Translations under genes and position numbers: made by a program
The notes under the pieces: generated by a model
Databases searched by the model: none
What the model saw: only the letters and a program-made list of their open reading frames with translations
What the model was told of the DNA's origin: nothing
In this document: positions 46,903 through 56,474 of the stretch, one piece after another
Layout: each line of letters opens with the position of its first letter
Numbering within the stretch: the stretch's first letter is position 1
Assembly (NCBI GenBank): GCA_002719335.1
Contig: PBHE01000003.1
Location: forward strand, 1-64,000
Reading direction: 5' to 3'
Origin: Acidimicrobiaceae bacterium
GTDB taxonomy: Bacteria; Actinomycetota; Acidimicrobiia; Acidimicrobiales; Poriferisodalaceae
Length of the DNA: 64,000 nucleotides

Positions 46903-48506
46903 GTCAAAATAGAACAATGGTGATGATCGACGACTTGCGTTTTGACAACCGGTTCACAAAATCGTTGCCCGCGGACTCTGACATTGGGACAGAACGCCGG
47001 CAAGTGGAGCAGGCCTGTTACAGCAGAGTGAAGCCCGCAGTTGTCACCGAGCCCCGACTCATCGCTCACAGTGCTGAAATGTTCGAACTACTGGGTCTTG
47101 AATCTGCGGAAATTGATCGGCCAGGTTTCGTTGAGGTTCTCGCCGGAAATCGACTACTTGCAGGAATGGATCCGCATGCCGCCTGTTATGGCGGGCACCA
47201 GTTTGGAAACTGGGCTGGGCAACTGGGAGATGGAAGGGCGATTGGGCTAGGTGAGGTTGTAGATATCAACGGTCGACATCGGATGCTCCAGTTAAAGGGA
47301 GCTGGCCCGACACCATATTCCCGAACCGCTGACGGCTTAGCGGTGTTGCGCTCGTCGATCAGAGAGTTTCTATGTAGCGAGGCTATGCACCACTTGGGCG
47401 TTCCTACTACGAGGGCTCTGAGTTTGGTCACGACTGGTGAAGAGGTAGTTCGCGACATGCTTTATAACGGCAACCCTCAACTAGAACCTGGTGCCATCGT
47501 TTGCCGAGTCGCTCCATCTTTTATTCGATTTGGAAATTTCGAGATATTTGCCTCACGAGGCGATCACCAAACGCTTCAATGTCTTGCCGATTTTGTGATC
47601 GCAACCGAGTTCCCTCATATTGAAGATCCAAGCCCCAATCGGTACGTGGCTCTTCTAAAGGAAGTAGGTGAGCGTACGGCTGACATGGTCGTCGAATGGC
47701 TACGCGTCGGCTTCGTTCACGGTGTCATGAACACCGACAATATGTCGATCTTGGGTTTGACTATCGATTACGGCCCATACGGCTGGCTTGATGATTACGA
47801 CCCGAATTGGACTCCCAATACTACCGACGCCCAACATCGGCGGTATCGCTACGGACATCAAGCGAACATCGCGCAGTGGAATCTTGTTCAGCTAGCTAAC
47901 GCCCTTTATCCCCTTGTTGAGGAAGTCGAACCTCTCCAAGATGCCATTCACCATTATGCAGATCGATTTCAAGCTAAATGGTCACAAATGATGGCATCGA
48001 AGCTTGGTATTTCGTCGCTCAACGACCCAGGGGACCGCAGCTTGGCCGACGAAGCATTGTCGGTCATGCAAGTTGTCGAGACCGATATGACCAGGTTTTG
48101 GAGAAAACTTGGCGGAGTCGACTGCTCGGCGTCCCTCGGTGCCGCAGAACGAACGGAGCCTTTGCTGGGGTCGATCTATGAACGAGAGTCCGCTACACGG
48201 CCTCAAATTTCTGCGTTTGTTGACTTTGCTCAACGCTGGGCCGCTCGGCATCGCGAACTTGGCACGAATGACCTCGAACGTCAGATGTCGATGGACGCGG
48301 TAAATCCAAAGTATGTGCTTCGAAACTACATGGCTCAGTTAGCGATTGAACGTGCCGAGCAAGACGACGCGTCGATGATCGAAGAATTGTTAGACCTCGT
48401 GCGACGCCCCTACGATGAACAACCGGAACGAAACCAGTTTGCTTCGCTGCGCCCGGAATGGGCCCGAACCAAAGTCGGATGCTCCCAGCTTTCCTGTTCG
48501 TCTTGA
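46899..48506 (+). CDS. selO: SelO/YdiU family protein adenylyltransferase
   Basis: YGGHQFGNWAGQLGDGRAIGLGE, LQLKGAGPTPYSRTADGLAVLRSSIREFL, VHGVMNTDNMSILGLTIDYGPYGW; C-terminus GCSQLSCSS. Confidence 0.95.
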   Translation: MSQNRTMVMIDDLRFDNRFTKSLPADSDIGTERRQVEQACYSRVKPAVVTEPRLIAHSAEMFELLGLESAEIDRPGFVEVLAGNRLLAGMDPHAACYGGHQFGNWAGQLGDGRAIGLGEVVDINGRHRMLQLKGAGPTPYSRTADGLAVLRSSIREFLCSEAMHHLGVPTTRALSLVTTGEEVVRDMLYNGNPQLEPGAIVCRVAPSFIRFGNFEIFASRGDHQTLQCLADFVIATEFPHIEDPSPNRYVALLKEVGERTADMVVEWLRVGFVHGVMNTDNMSILGLTIDYGPYGWLDDYDPNWTPNTTDAQHRRYRYGHQANIAQWNLVQLANALYPLVEEVEPLQDAIHHYADRFQAKWSQMMASKLGISSLNDPGDRSLADEALSVMQVVETDMTRFWRKLGGVDCSASLGAAERTEPLLGSIYERESATRPQISAFVDFAQRWAARHRELGTNDLERQMSMDAVNPKYVLRNYMAQLAIERAEQDDASMIEELLDLVRRPYDEQPERNQFASLRPEWARTKVGCSQLSCSS

Positions 48507-48609
48507 ATGCTCGAACAGCAGTGGTAGACGCCAAACTGCAGCATACGCTGTGTCTTGAGTCGTGTTGACGTTCGTCAGCTGATCGAGGCCGGAAGAAAAG
48601 GCGTTGCCC

Positions 48610-48840
48610 ATGGAGATCCGAATCGGCATCATGAATGTGGCCCGTGAGCTCACTCTCGACGTCGCAGACGACGTCGCCGAGAAGCTCAAGTTGGAGTCGG
48701 AGTCCGCGTTAGATGAAGGCGCCAACATGCTTTGGATCACAGATCGCGACGGCCGAGAGGTAGGCGTATCAGTGGCACAACTCGCGTTCATCGAATTCGG
48801 CGCAACAGGTGACCGACGTATCGGATTTGCAACCGACTGA
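48610..48840 (+). CDS. DUF3107 domain protein
   Basis: MEIRIGIMNVARELTLDVADDVAEKLK...LWITDRDGREVGVSVAQLAFIEFG typical of DUF3107. Confidence 0.88.
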   Translation: MEIRIGIMNVARELTLDVADDVAEKLKLESESALDEGANMLWITDRDGREVGVSVAQLAFIEFGATGDRRIGFATD

Positions 48841-48922
48841 CACTTCGAATCCGTAGCCGAATTTGCCACCGGTGGCGTGCGCCGTTGCCGACAGGTTCTG
48901 AAGGGCGGTAATTTCTAGCTCC

Positions 48923-50398
48923 ATGGCGACTTTGGCAGAATTGACTCGCATAGGCACAGACCTATCGGCAGAAGAGCTAACGCATCTTCAACGCCTCGTC
49001 GCTTGGTGGGGAATTCTGGCTGATCTATCGTTCTCCGATTTGTTGCTGTTCGCCCCCACTGACGACACACGAACAGAGTTCGCCATCGTCGGGCAGATTC
49101 GACCTACTACTAGTCAAACTCTTTATCGAGATGACCATGTAGGGCTGCGAGTAGATGACATTGACCGTCCCCTTGTCGCAAGAGCATTCGCATCAGGTGA
49201 AGTCGTAGAAGGGGAGGTGCCGATCAAACCGACAAATCGCCGAGCGCTGGTCATGTGCATCCCCATAATCCACGAGAGAGTGGTGATCGCGGTCCTGAGT
49301 CGCGAGCTAGTTCCCGACTTTCTCGAACGTCGAGATCCTGGCGAACTTGAACGCACTTACCTTCAGACGTTCCATCAGTTAGCCAAGATGATCGAATCAG
49401 GGGTATTTCCTTTCATCGGACACGATGTCGATATGGATGAGGTGCCCAGAGTTGGCGATGGCCTGTTGGTGGTGGATCCAGAGGCTCGAATCCAATATGC
49501 CTCACCGAACGCCCTCAGTACGCTCCATCGCGTAGGAGTGGTCGGAAACGTTGCCGGTCGCCGACTCGGTGATCTTGGTGTCGAGCAGCCTGTCATTCGT
49601 CAAGCTATAAGAAGCTCTGAGCCCATTACCACTGAGGTTGAGCGAAACGGTACAACGGTTCAATTATTGGCTGTACCTCTTATCGATCGGGAGATTTCTA
49701 GAGGAGCGGCAGTTCTACTGAGAGACATCACCGAGTTGCGTTTAAGAGACCGACTGTTGATATCCAAAGACGCGACGATCCGCGAAATTCACCATCGAGT
49801 CAAGAACAATCTTCAAACCATCTCGTCGCTGTTGCGTGTTCAGGCTCGCCGCCTTGAATCGGCTGAAGCAAAGTCGGCAATTGATGAGACGGTGCGGCGG
49901 ATCCGAGCTATTGCGTTGGTGCATGAGGCGCTGGCGAGTGAGTCTTCCGACGACGTGAAGTTGAGAGATGTAGCGAGTATGTTGGCACGGACCGTCCAGG
50001 ACAGCTTCACTTCGCCGGAGCGTCCTATCCGTTTTGACGTAATTGGAGATGCAGGTCTCGTCCCGTCTGATGTGGTGACGCGGCTCGCTGTGGTGCTACA
50101 CGAATTACTCCAGAACACTGTTGACCATGCCTTCCCCGTGGATCTGCCGCTCGTAGACGGTCGCCTGGCCCTGGTAGAAGTCTTGCTTTTTCGAGATGAC
50201 GAACGCATCAGAATGGTTGTTCGCGACAACGGAGTTGGGGTGCCCGAGGGTTTTGATGGCAGCCCACAGGAGGGCTTAGGAGTTTCGATTATTCGAGCTT
50301 TGGCAACCTCGGAACTTGGCGGTGAGATTGTGATGCGAAGGCGAAGTGATTCGCCAGGATCAGAAGTTGTAGTTGAAGTGCCCGTGTTGGGCTCGTAA
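48923..50398 (+). CDS. Sensor histidine kinase, PdtaS-like (HisKA_2)
   Basis: DATIREIHHRVKNNLQTISSLLRVQARRLES, RIRAIALVHEALA, VLHELLQNTVDHAFP, GVGVPEGFD; N-terminal GAF-like and central PAS-like regions. Confidence 0.92.
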   Translation: MATLAELTRIGTDLSAEELTHLQRLVAWWGILADLSFSDLLLFAPTDDTRTEFAIVGQIRPTTSQTLYRDDHVGLRVDDIDRPLVARAFASGEVVEGEVPIKPTNRRALVMCIPIIHERVVIAVLSRELVPDFLERRDPGELERTYLQTFHQLAKMIESGVFPFIGHDVDMDEVPRVGDGLLVVDPEARIQYASPNALSTLHRVGVVGNVAGRRLGDLGVEQPVIRQAIRSSEPITTEVERNGTTVQLLAVPLIDREISRGAAVLLRDITELRLRDRLLISKDATIREIHHRVKNNLQTISSLLRVQARRLESAEAKSAIDETVRRIRAIALVHEALASESSDDVKLRDVASMLARTVQDSFTSPERPIRFDVIGDAGLVPSDVVTRLAVVLHELLQNTVDHAFPVDLPLVDGRLALVEVLLFRDDERIRMVVRDNGVGVPEGFDGSPQEGLGVSIIRALATSELGGEIVMRRRSDSPGSEVVVEVPVLGS

Positions 50399-50454
50399 AT
50401 CAAGAAACAGAAAACTCAGTACAAATATTGATCTGATACGTGGGCCAGCTCCGC

Positions 50455-50739
50455 TCAGCGCACCTGTCGGCGAGTTCTGTTTCGCTCTCGTCGAATTTTT
50501 CTGCGTTCGTCCTCCGATTCCCCTCCCCATACGCCAGAGTCCTGGTTGGTGTTGAGTGCAAACTCGAGACAGAGATCTTTGACCGAACAATCTGCACAGA
50601 CGACTTTCGCTGCCGCGATCTGGCGTAGGGCGCTTCCTGTCGAACCAATGGGGAAAAAAACAGTTGGATCAATCTCACGGCATTTCGCGGTGTTTCGCCA
50701 GAGGCCGCTTTCCAGCAGCATGGTTCCTCGTGAACTCAC
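50455..50739 (-). CDS. WhiB family transcriptional regulator
   Basis: AKCREIDPTVFF, VVCADCSVKDLCLEFAL (C..CxxC..C), DSGVWGGESEDERRKIRRERNR. Confidence 0.95.
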   Translation of the reverse strand: MSSRGTMLLESGLWRNTAKCREIDPTVFFPIGSTGSALRQIAAAKVVCADCSVKDLCLEFALNTNQDSGVWGGESEDERRKIRRERNRTRRQVR

Positions 50740-50987
50740 GTCTATATTTCCTCCAGGTGCTACTCGCGAGGGGGTTCACGAGCATTTATGCCGCCAAAGC
50801 TTGACCTGTCCGCGGCGAAAAACTGCTAAGCGTCCAATTGGCAGACTCCGAAGAGGTCTGGCTTGTGTAGCGGTGACGCAATCTCAGCGATATGACAGGT
50901 TACGGTTGGAGCGATAGCACGGCAAGAGATTCTTTCTCTTAAAGGTGGGCTCTCGTAAAGAACAGAACAGGTTGGGGGAACGAAACG

Positions 50988-51674
50988 TTGACGCGACCAC
51001 AGGTATATGCCCACCGAGGAGCATCGCGACAGCAAAGAGAAAACAGCATCGAAGCGTTTCTATTAGCGGCTCGATTAGGGGCGGATGGGATAGAACTCGA
51101 TGTGCGAAGAACCCTCAACGGGCAATTAGTGGTTCATCATGATTCGCATACAGAAGGTGTGCTCATAGCCCGCGCCGATAGGCGGGACCTGCCGAGCTAC
51201 ATACCTGACTTAGGTGCTGCTCTCGATGCTTGTACCGGACTTCGCGTGAACATCGAGATAAAAACTGACGGTCCTCACGGGAGCGAATTTTCCGACATGG
51301 CTAAAGAAGTAGCGCGACATTTACGATCACGGGCAGAACCAACCAGTCGTTGGATCGTTTCGTCGTTCGACCACGAGATTGTTAATCAGATACGCGAGCT
51401 TTTCCCGGAGTTGCCGACAGCACTCCTTTTTTGGCAAGGGCCTTGGCTAGACGTAATGCGCCAAGTTGTTAGCAACGGGCATTCGGCAATCCATCCCCAC
51501 GAGTCGGTGGTTGATGACCGTCTTGTGCGGACCGCTCACGCGGCTGGGGTTGAGGTAAATGCCTGGACGGTCAATGACCTCGAGCGCGCAGCGGAACTTG
51601 CTGGACTTGGCATTGATGGTCTCATTACCGACGTACCCGACGAAGTGCTAGGAGTGCTTGGCGATTTTCAATAG
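50988..51674 (+). CDS. Glycerophosphodiester phosphodiesterase
   Basis: VYAHRGASRQQRENSIEAFLLAARLGADGIELDVRRTLNGQLVVHHD, VNAWTVNDLERAAELAGLGIDGLITDVPD. Confidence 0.94.
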   Translation: MTRPQVYAHRGASRQQRENSIEAFLLAARLGADGIELDVRRTLNGQLVVHHDSHTEGVLIARADRRDLPSYIPDLGAALDACTGLRVNIEIKTDGPHGSEFSDMAKEVARHLRSRAEPTSRWIVSSFDHEIVNQIRELFPELPTALLFWQGPWLDVMRQVVSNGHSAIHPHESVVDDRLVRTAHAAGVEVNAWTVNDLERAAELAGLGIDGLITDVPDEVLGVLGDFQ

Positions 51675-51680
51675 ATTCGC

Positions 51681-52652
51681 TTACTTCGAGAGAGGCTTCA
51701 CCAATCTAAGTGCTTGGGGACGCCAATTGAATTTGAGGCTCTTGACAGTCCCCAAATAATCGCCATCTAGCTGATGAGGAAATGGGTCATGCCCAGTTAG
51801 GGCAAGCTCCGTCAGGTTGTGGGCAACATGAATGAGATCGTTGTTCTCCAGCGGTTTGCCCTGAAAGAGATCAATCAACAAGCCGGTCATGGTGCTAAAC
51901 GACAACGTTCGCAAAGCTACGACGCTGAGGCCGCGATCAAGAGTTGCCTCCGGGGCTAGGGACAGCGGGCGGCTCCCTAAATAGGTATAGGGATCTGTGT
52001 TCAACACCACCGTGAAGTAGCTGTCATCGACACCACCGTGTTTGTGTCGGACAGTCATTCTCGGCTTCGTTCGGTCATAGTGACGGAGCCAAGTATCAAC
52101 ACCGGCCCAAATGAACAAAGGGTGCCCTGCGTAGCGTTTCAATGTTGATCTCCGCTCCACCTGCTCTACGACTGCCGCATCGAAACCACTCCCGCAATGG
52201 AAAAGGAAATAACGCCCTTCGACTTCACCGAGACCGACAGATTCAATCGAATTAGCCGCAATCGCTGCGACTAGTTGATTCGTAGCCTCCAACGGCTCGT
52301 CGGCCAATCCGATGGTCCTAGCAAAGACGTTGGTGGACCCGCCAGGCAGGGGAGCCAACGCGCACTGGGTTCCAGCGAGTCCGTTAGCTGCTTCGTTGAG
52401 GGTTCCGTCCCCCCCGAGTACAGCAACGATGTCGGTACCAGTCGCAGCGGCGCCTCGCGCTAATCGAGAAGCATGACCGCGACGGCTGGTCATGGCTAGT
52501 TGTACCGAATGGTGTTCAGCTAGTGCTGTTTGGATTAGCACTCTTGTTCGTGCTGTAACCGATGAAGCCGATCCGTTGACGAGGAGTAAAATCTGCACGC
52601 GGCTAGTGTCGCCGATTTCTGCGGAGATAGTCGAACCGAGCACCATCAACAA
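51681..52652 (-). CDS. Diacylglycerol/lipid kinase family protein
   Basis: GTDIVAVLGGDGTLNEAANGLAGTQCALAPLPGGSTNVFARTIGL typical of DAGK catalytic domain; start codon uncertain. Confidence 0.92.
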   Translation of the reverse strand: MLMVLGSTISAEIGDTSRVQILLLVNGSASSVTARTRVLIQTALAEHHSVQLAMTSRRGHASRLARGAAATGTDIVAVLGGDGTLNEAANGLAGTQCALAPLPGGSTNVFARTIGLADEPLEATNQLVAAIAANSIESVGLGEVEGRYFLFHCGSGFDAAVVEQVERRSTLKRYAGHPLFIWAGVDTWLRHYDRTKPRMTVRHKHGGVDDSYFTVVLNTDPYTYLGSRPLSLAPEATLDRGLSVVALRTLSFSTMTGLLIDLFQGKPLENNDLIHVAHNLTELALTGHDPFPHQLDGDYLGTVKSLKFNWRPQALRLVKPLSK

Positions 52653-52739
52653 CGGTCGCGTGACAGGTCACGAACTCAGTCACAAAACTTTTTTTACTTA
52701 ACATTTGGATATGTACAAACCTCGGGGCAGAATCCACGC

Positions 52740-53519
52740 ATGAAGGTCATTGTCTGTGTCAAACAGATCCCAGATCCGGCGTTGCCGGGTGAGTTGGATC
52801 CCTCTACTAACTACCTCAAACGGGATGACAAGCTGATCCTAGATGAGTCCGATTCCTACGGGGTGGAGATGGCGCTCCAACTTGTCGAAGCTGCCGGTGG
52901 CGGCGACGTCTCGTTGGTTTCGATGGCCCCCAATGGAGAAGTCGGCGGGCTCCGGACGGCGTTAGCGATGGGTGCCGAAGATGCCGTTCTTGTGAGCGAC
53001 AGCGCTCTTGCCGGAACCGATGCGCTCGGGACAGCGAAAGTTCTTTCTGCTGCAATATCGAGAATGTCACCCGATTTAATACTCGCCGGAGTCGAGTCAT
53101 CTGACGGTTACACCGGCACAGTCCCAGAGATGATTGCCGGGGCTCTCAACATGCCATCGATCACTTTTGCCAAACAAATTCGGGTTGAAGGAAGCACTGT
53201 AATGGTGCAGCGCCAGACAGAGGCAGGATATGACGACGTTGAGTGTCCGACCCCGGCGTTGGTCTCGGTTACGGCCGGCGTGGTGGAGCCTCGCTACCCG
53301 TCATTTAAAGGGATTATGGCGGCCAAGAAGAAGCACGTCGAGGAACTTGATCTTGATGCTTTGGGAATCGATTCGAGCGCCGTAGGGAAAGACGGTGCTC
53401 GCCAAGAGACCATCCGGGTTACGGATGCAGAAGCACGACAAGCTGGTGAAGTTGTCGAAGACCAAGGCGACGCTCACGAAAAGATCATTGAGTTCCTCGG
53501 CGAACTCAAGGTCATCTGA
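52740..53519 (+). CDS. etfB: Electron transfer flavoprotein beta subunit
   Basis: MKVIVCVKQIPDPALPGELD, ESDSYGVEMALQLVE, AGVESSDGYTGTVPEMIAGALNMPSITFA. Confidence 0.95.
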   Translation: MKVIVCVKQIPDPALPGELDPSTNYLKRDDKLILDESDSYGVEMALQLVEAAGGGDVSLVSMAPNGEVGGLRTALAMGAEDAVLVSDSALAGTDALGTAKVLSAAISRMSPDLILAGVESSDGYTGTVPEMIAGALNMPSITFAKQIRVEGSTVMVQRQTEAGYDDVECPTPALVSVTAGVVEPRYPSFKGIMAAKKKHVEELDLDALGIDSSAVGKDGARQETIRVTDAEARQAGEVVEDQGDAHEKIIEFLGELKVI

Positions 53520-53530
53520 GGAGGCTGGAC

Positions 53531-54493
53531 ATGTCGATCGACACCATCCTTGTATTCGCAGAAGGCGACGAGAGTGGCCCTAGCGGTCTAACTCTGGAGT
53601 TAATGACTGCGGCGCGGAGCCTCGCCACTAACGTTGAGGCTTTCGTGGCCGGCGACGGAGCTTCCATGGCCGACGAACTCGGTGCTCACGGAGCCTCCAA
53701 GGTATTTAGTACTGGCCCTCTCGAGGGCAGGCTTATAGGAGTTCATGCTGCCGCGGCGCTTCAGGCACAGATTGAAGCAAACACCCCCGATGCGGTTTTC
53801 TTTGGACAAACTCCAGATGGGCGAGACACGGCAGCCCGTCTTGCTGTTCGCATAGATCAGCCAGTCGTTACAAATAATGTTGGCGCTTCATTCGAGGATG
53901 GAGTGCTAGTCGTTGAAGAACCAGTTTTTGGTGGAACTCAGAATGTATTTACTGCCTTTCGAAACGATGGTCCGGCGTTAGCACTATTTCGACCTAAATC
54001 GTTCGAAGCTGAACCAACTGGGGGCGGGTCAGCGGAAGTCGTTGGAGTTGAAGCAGTGGACCCCGGAGTTGCGGGATCGGCTGTCGTGACCGGCCGCCAC
54101 GCAGAAGAGCGCTCTGGTCCGCAGTTGGACGATGCGGCAGTAGTGGTTTCTGGAGGCCGCGGGCTAGGCCAGCCGGAGGCATACGCTATGATCGACGAGT
54201 TGGCGGGCCTGCTGGGAGCGGCATCGGGAGCGTCTCGGGCGATTGTGGACGCCGGGTGGGTTCCATACGCCAAGCAAGTCGGTCAGACCGGCAAGGTTGT
54301 AAAACCGAACCTATATGTGGCGTGCGGAATTTCAGGAGCGACTCAGCACCTTGTCGGGATGAAGGGTTCCAAAAACATCATCGCGATCAATAAGGACCCT
54401 GAAGCACCTATCTTCGGGGTGGCTGATCTCGGCATCGTCGGCGACGTGCACAAGGTTATTCCGGCCTTGATTGAAGCTTTGAGATCCCGGTAG
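53531..54493 (+). CDS. etfA: Electron transfer flavoprotein alpha subunit
   Basis: VSGGRGLGQPE, GAASGASRAIVDAGWVPYAKQVGQTGKVVKPNLYVACGISGATQHLVGMKGSKNIIAINKDPEAPIF. Confidence 0.96.
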   Translation: MSIDTILVFAEGDESGPSGLTLELMTAARSLATNVEAFVAGDGASMADELGAHGASKVFSTGPLEGRLIGVHAAAALQAQIEANTPDAVFFGQTPDGRDTAARLAVRIDQPVVTNNVGASFEDGVLVVEEPVFGGTQNVFTAFRNDGPALALFRPKSFEAEPTGGGSAEVVGVEAVDPGVAGSAVVTGRHAEERSGPQLDDAAVVVSGGRGLGQPEAYAMIDELAGLLGAASGASRAIVDAGWVPYAKQVGQTGKVVKPNLYVACGISGATQHLVGMKGSKNIIAINKDPEAPIFGVADLGIVGDVHKVIPALIEALRSR

Positions 54494-54555
54494 GGCAGTT
54501 CCTTTAGTTTTACCAACTGACGACAGGCTCTGTCCGGCACTTATCGCGTTGCAGA

Positions 54556-55317
54556 TTAGATAAGCGGCCAAGGCCACCTATAGCCATCATCTGCAGGGAA
54601 AATTGGCGATTCGCTCAGCCATCGCGCCCGTTGCATAAGTGCATCAACTTCGTCTTCGTCAAGCCATGGCGCTAACCGTTCGATAGCTCCTGTCGCGACA
54701 TGTTGCACACCTTCGAGTAAATGGTCATCGATTGGTTCGTTGGCAAAGTTCCAGATAACGGTCCGCAACTTGAAGTCGCGCGAGAAGCAGAGACCATGAT
54801 CGATTCCATACACGCGTCCCCATTCTGAAAGGAGGCAGTGACCTGATTTCCTGTCAGTGTTGTTAGCTAACAAATCAAGAACGCAGAGCCTTCGAAGATC
54901 TCGATGATGCAGCGGGTTCTTTACGAGTGTGAAGTAGTGCTGGGTGAAGTCGGCATCAATGAACAATTGGATAGATCCGGGTCCGTGGGGCCCAATGCGT
55001 TCTACCGTGGGAGGCACGACGTTCCATCCCAACTCATCACTTAATTCGTAGGCGGCGATTTCCCTTCGATGCAGCCCTGACGGAAAATCCCAGAGTGGTC
55101 GCTCACCCTTCACAGGTTTGTAGATCCCGTTCACTGCTAAGTCGCCTCGCTCTACACGGACAAGGAAGGTGGCGTTCGAACTGTAGGGCATGCGGGCGAG
55201 TAGCTCTACGTCGCCATGGACTAACACCTCATGGGCAGCTTCAAGGCCCACGAAGTCGGTCGACTGGGAATCGCTGCCTTCAGCGTTTTCGTCACTCACC
55301 AATGGGTTTATGGCCAT
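54556..55317 (-). CDS. SCO1664 family protein (kinase-fold-like, PI3/PI4-kinase-type motifs)
   Basis: NGIYKPVKGERPLWDFPSGLHRREIAAYELSDELGWNVVPPTVER, LRRLCVLDLLANNTDRKSGHCL, VYGIDHGLCF. A GTG further in (GTGAGTGACGAAAAC) overlaps the DUF3090 stop and is an alternative start. Confidence 0.85.
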   Translation of the reverse strand: MAINPLVSDENAEGSDSQSTDFVGLEAAHEVLVHGDVELLARMPYSSNATFLVRVERGDLAVNGIYKPVKGERPLWDFPSGLHRREIAAYELSDELGWNVVPPTVERIGPHGPGSIQLFIDADFTQHYFTLVKNPLHHRDLRRLCVLDLLANNTDRKSGHCLLSEWGRVYGIDHGLCFSRDFKLRTVIWNFANEPIDDHLLEGVQHVATGAIERLAPWLDEDEVDALMQRARWLSESPIFPADDGYRWPWPLI

Positions 55318-55747
55318 TCTGCCGGCCGAAATCCTGGCCGTACTCGATCAAAAATAGTGCGTGATCAACAAATGCTTTGGCCTGACCCAAGGTGATGTGA
55401 ATATGAGCTTGTGAGGGTTCATTCTCTTCCTGATCAGGTAGCTCTTGGGCCACAACAATGAGCTGTTCAGGTTCTTCGCTGAGTCCGATGGCTAACGCAC
55501 CCACGGTCCATACCGCGTCTGGCGGCTCAATCATTTCTGTGACTGAAACTGTTGATACCAGATTTTCGTTGTCTTCAAGAATTTCGGCGAGGTGACTTGC
55601 GAGCGACTGAACTTGACCTTTCTCAACTTTAAGAGTCAGGACGAGACTTTCGGCGTGTGCTTGCAGATAAAAGATGCGGGCTCCGGGCGCTCCGACGGTT
55701 CCGGCAACGAAGTTCTGCGGGTTCGTTATTTCGTAGTTGTCAGTCAT
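55292..55747 (-). CDS. DUF3090 family protein
   Basis: NPQNFVAGTVGAPGARIFYLQAHAESLVLTLKVEKGQVQSLASHLAEIL typical of DUF3090. Confidence 0.9.
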   Translation of the reverse strand: MTDNYEITNPQNFVAGTVGAPGARIFYLQAHAESLVLTLKVEKGQVQSLASHLAEILEDNENLVSTVSVTEMIEPPDAVWTVGALAIGLSEEPEQLIVVAQELPDQEENEPSQAHIHITLGQAKAFVDHALFLIEYGQDFGRQNGHKPIGE

Positions 55748-55771
55748 TGTTCCTGGTGAAAAATTTGGGTT

Positions 55772-56413
55772 TTAGTTTGGTGTCAGCGATTTGAGATCAC
55801 CGGTGTTGTTCACTGCTAATACAACCGGACCGCTTGGTGTGTAAAGGATTGCTGTGACCGAGCATGGTGACACAACTATGCGTTGAAAGAGATCTAAGTG
55901 AGTTCCCATGGCGTGAGCGATCAAGGCGCGAATCGGATCGGCGTGGCTTACTGCGATCACCGTTTTTCCACGATGGTTTGCCACTAAACGGTCTACGGTC
56001 TGAGACACTCTGGTTTGCATCTCGACGAAAGACTCTCCGTTGGGGAACCTAAATCCGGACGGGTATTTTTGTACAGTCGACCATGCCTTCAGCTTGCGCA
56101 ATTGGCTGAGCTTCCGACCGGTCCAATCACCGACATCGAGTTCTATTAGTCCGCGGTTTTGCTTGATGGGAATGCCAACTCTCTTGGAAATGGGAATGGC
56201 CGTCTCTCGCGTACGCTCTAAAGGGCTCGAGTAAATAGCGGCAATACGACGTTGATTCATCTCAGAAATTTGTTCTGCCACCTTCTCTGCTTGACTTAAT
56301 CCCACCTCGGATAGGTGAATCCCTGGTTTTCTGCCGTACAAATCAACACCAGTTGTCGGGGTCTGTCCGTGCCTTACGAGAAGGATCAGTGTAGGTCGTT
56401 CGGAAGAAGCCAC
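55772..56413 (-). CDS. Histidine phosphatase family protein, MSMEG_4193-type putative phosphomutase
   Basis: LILLVRHGQTPTTGVDLYGRKPGIHLSEVGLSQAEKVAEQI, YSSPLERTRETA, VIAVSHADPIRALIAHAMG. Confidence 0.9.
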   Translation of the reverse strand: MASSERPTLILLVRHGQTPTTGVDLYGRKPGIHLSEVGLSQAEKVAEQISEMNQRRIAAIYSSPLERTRETAIPISKRVGIPIKQNRGLIELDVGDWTGRKLSQLRKLKAWSTVQKYPSGFRFPNGESFVEMQTRVSQTVDRLVANHRGKTVIAVSHADPIRALIAHAMGTHLDLFQRIVVSPCSVTAILYTPSGPVVLAVNNTGDLKSLTPN

Positions 56414-56474
56414 GAATTGACCGTAGTCGTTGAAGTCACCTAACTCCGCTTCATAGTCTGCAACACTCGGCAGC

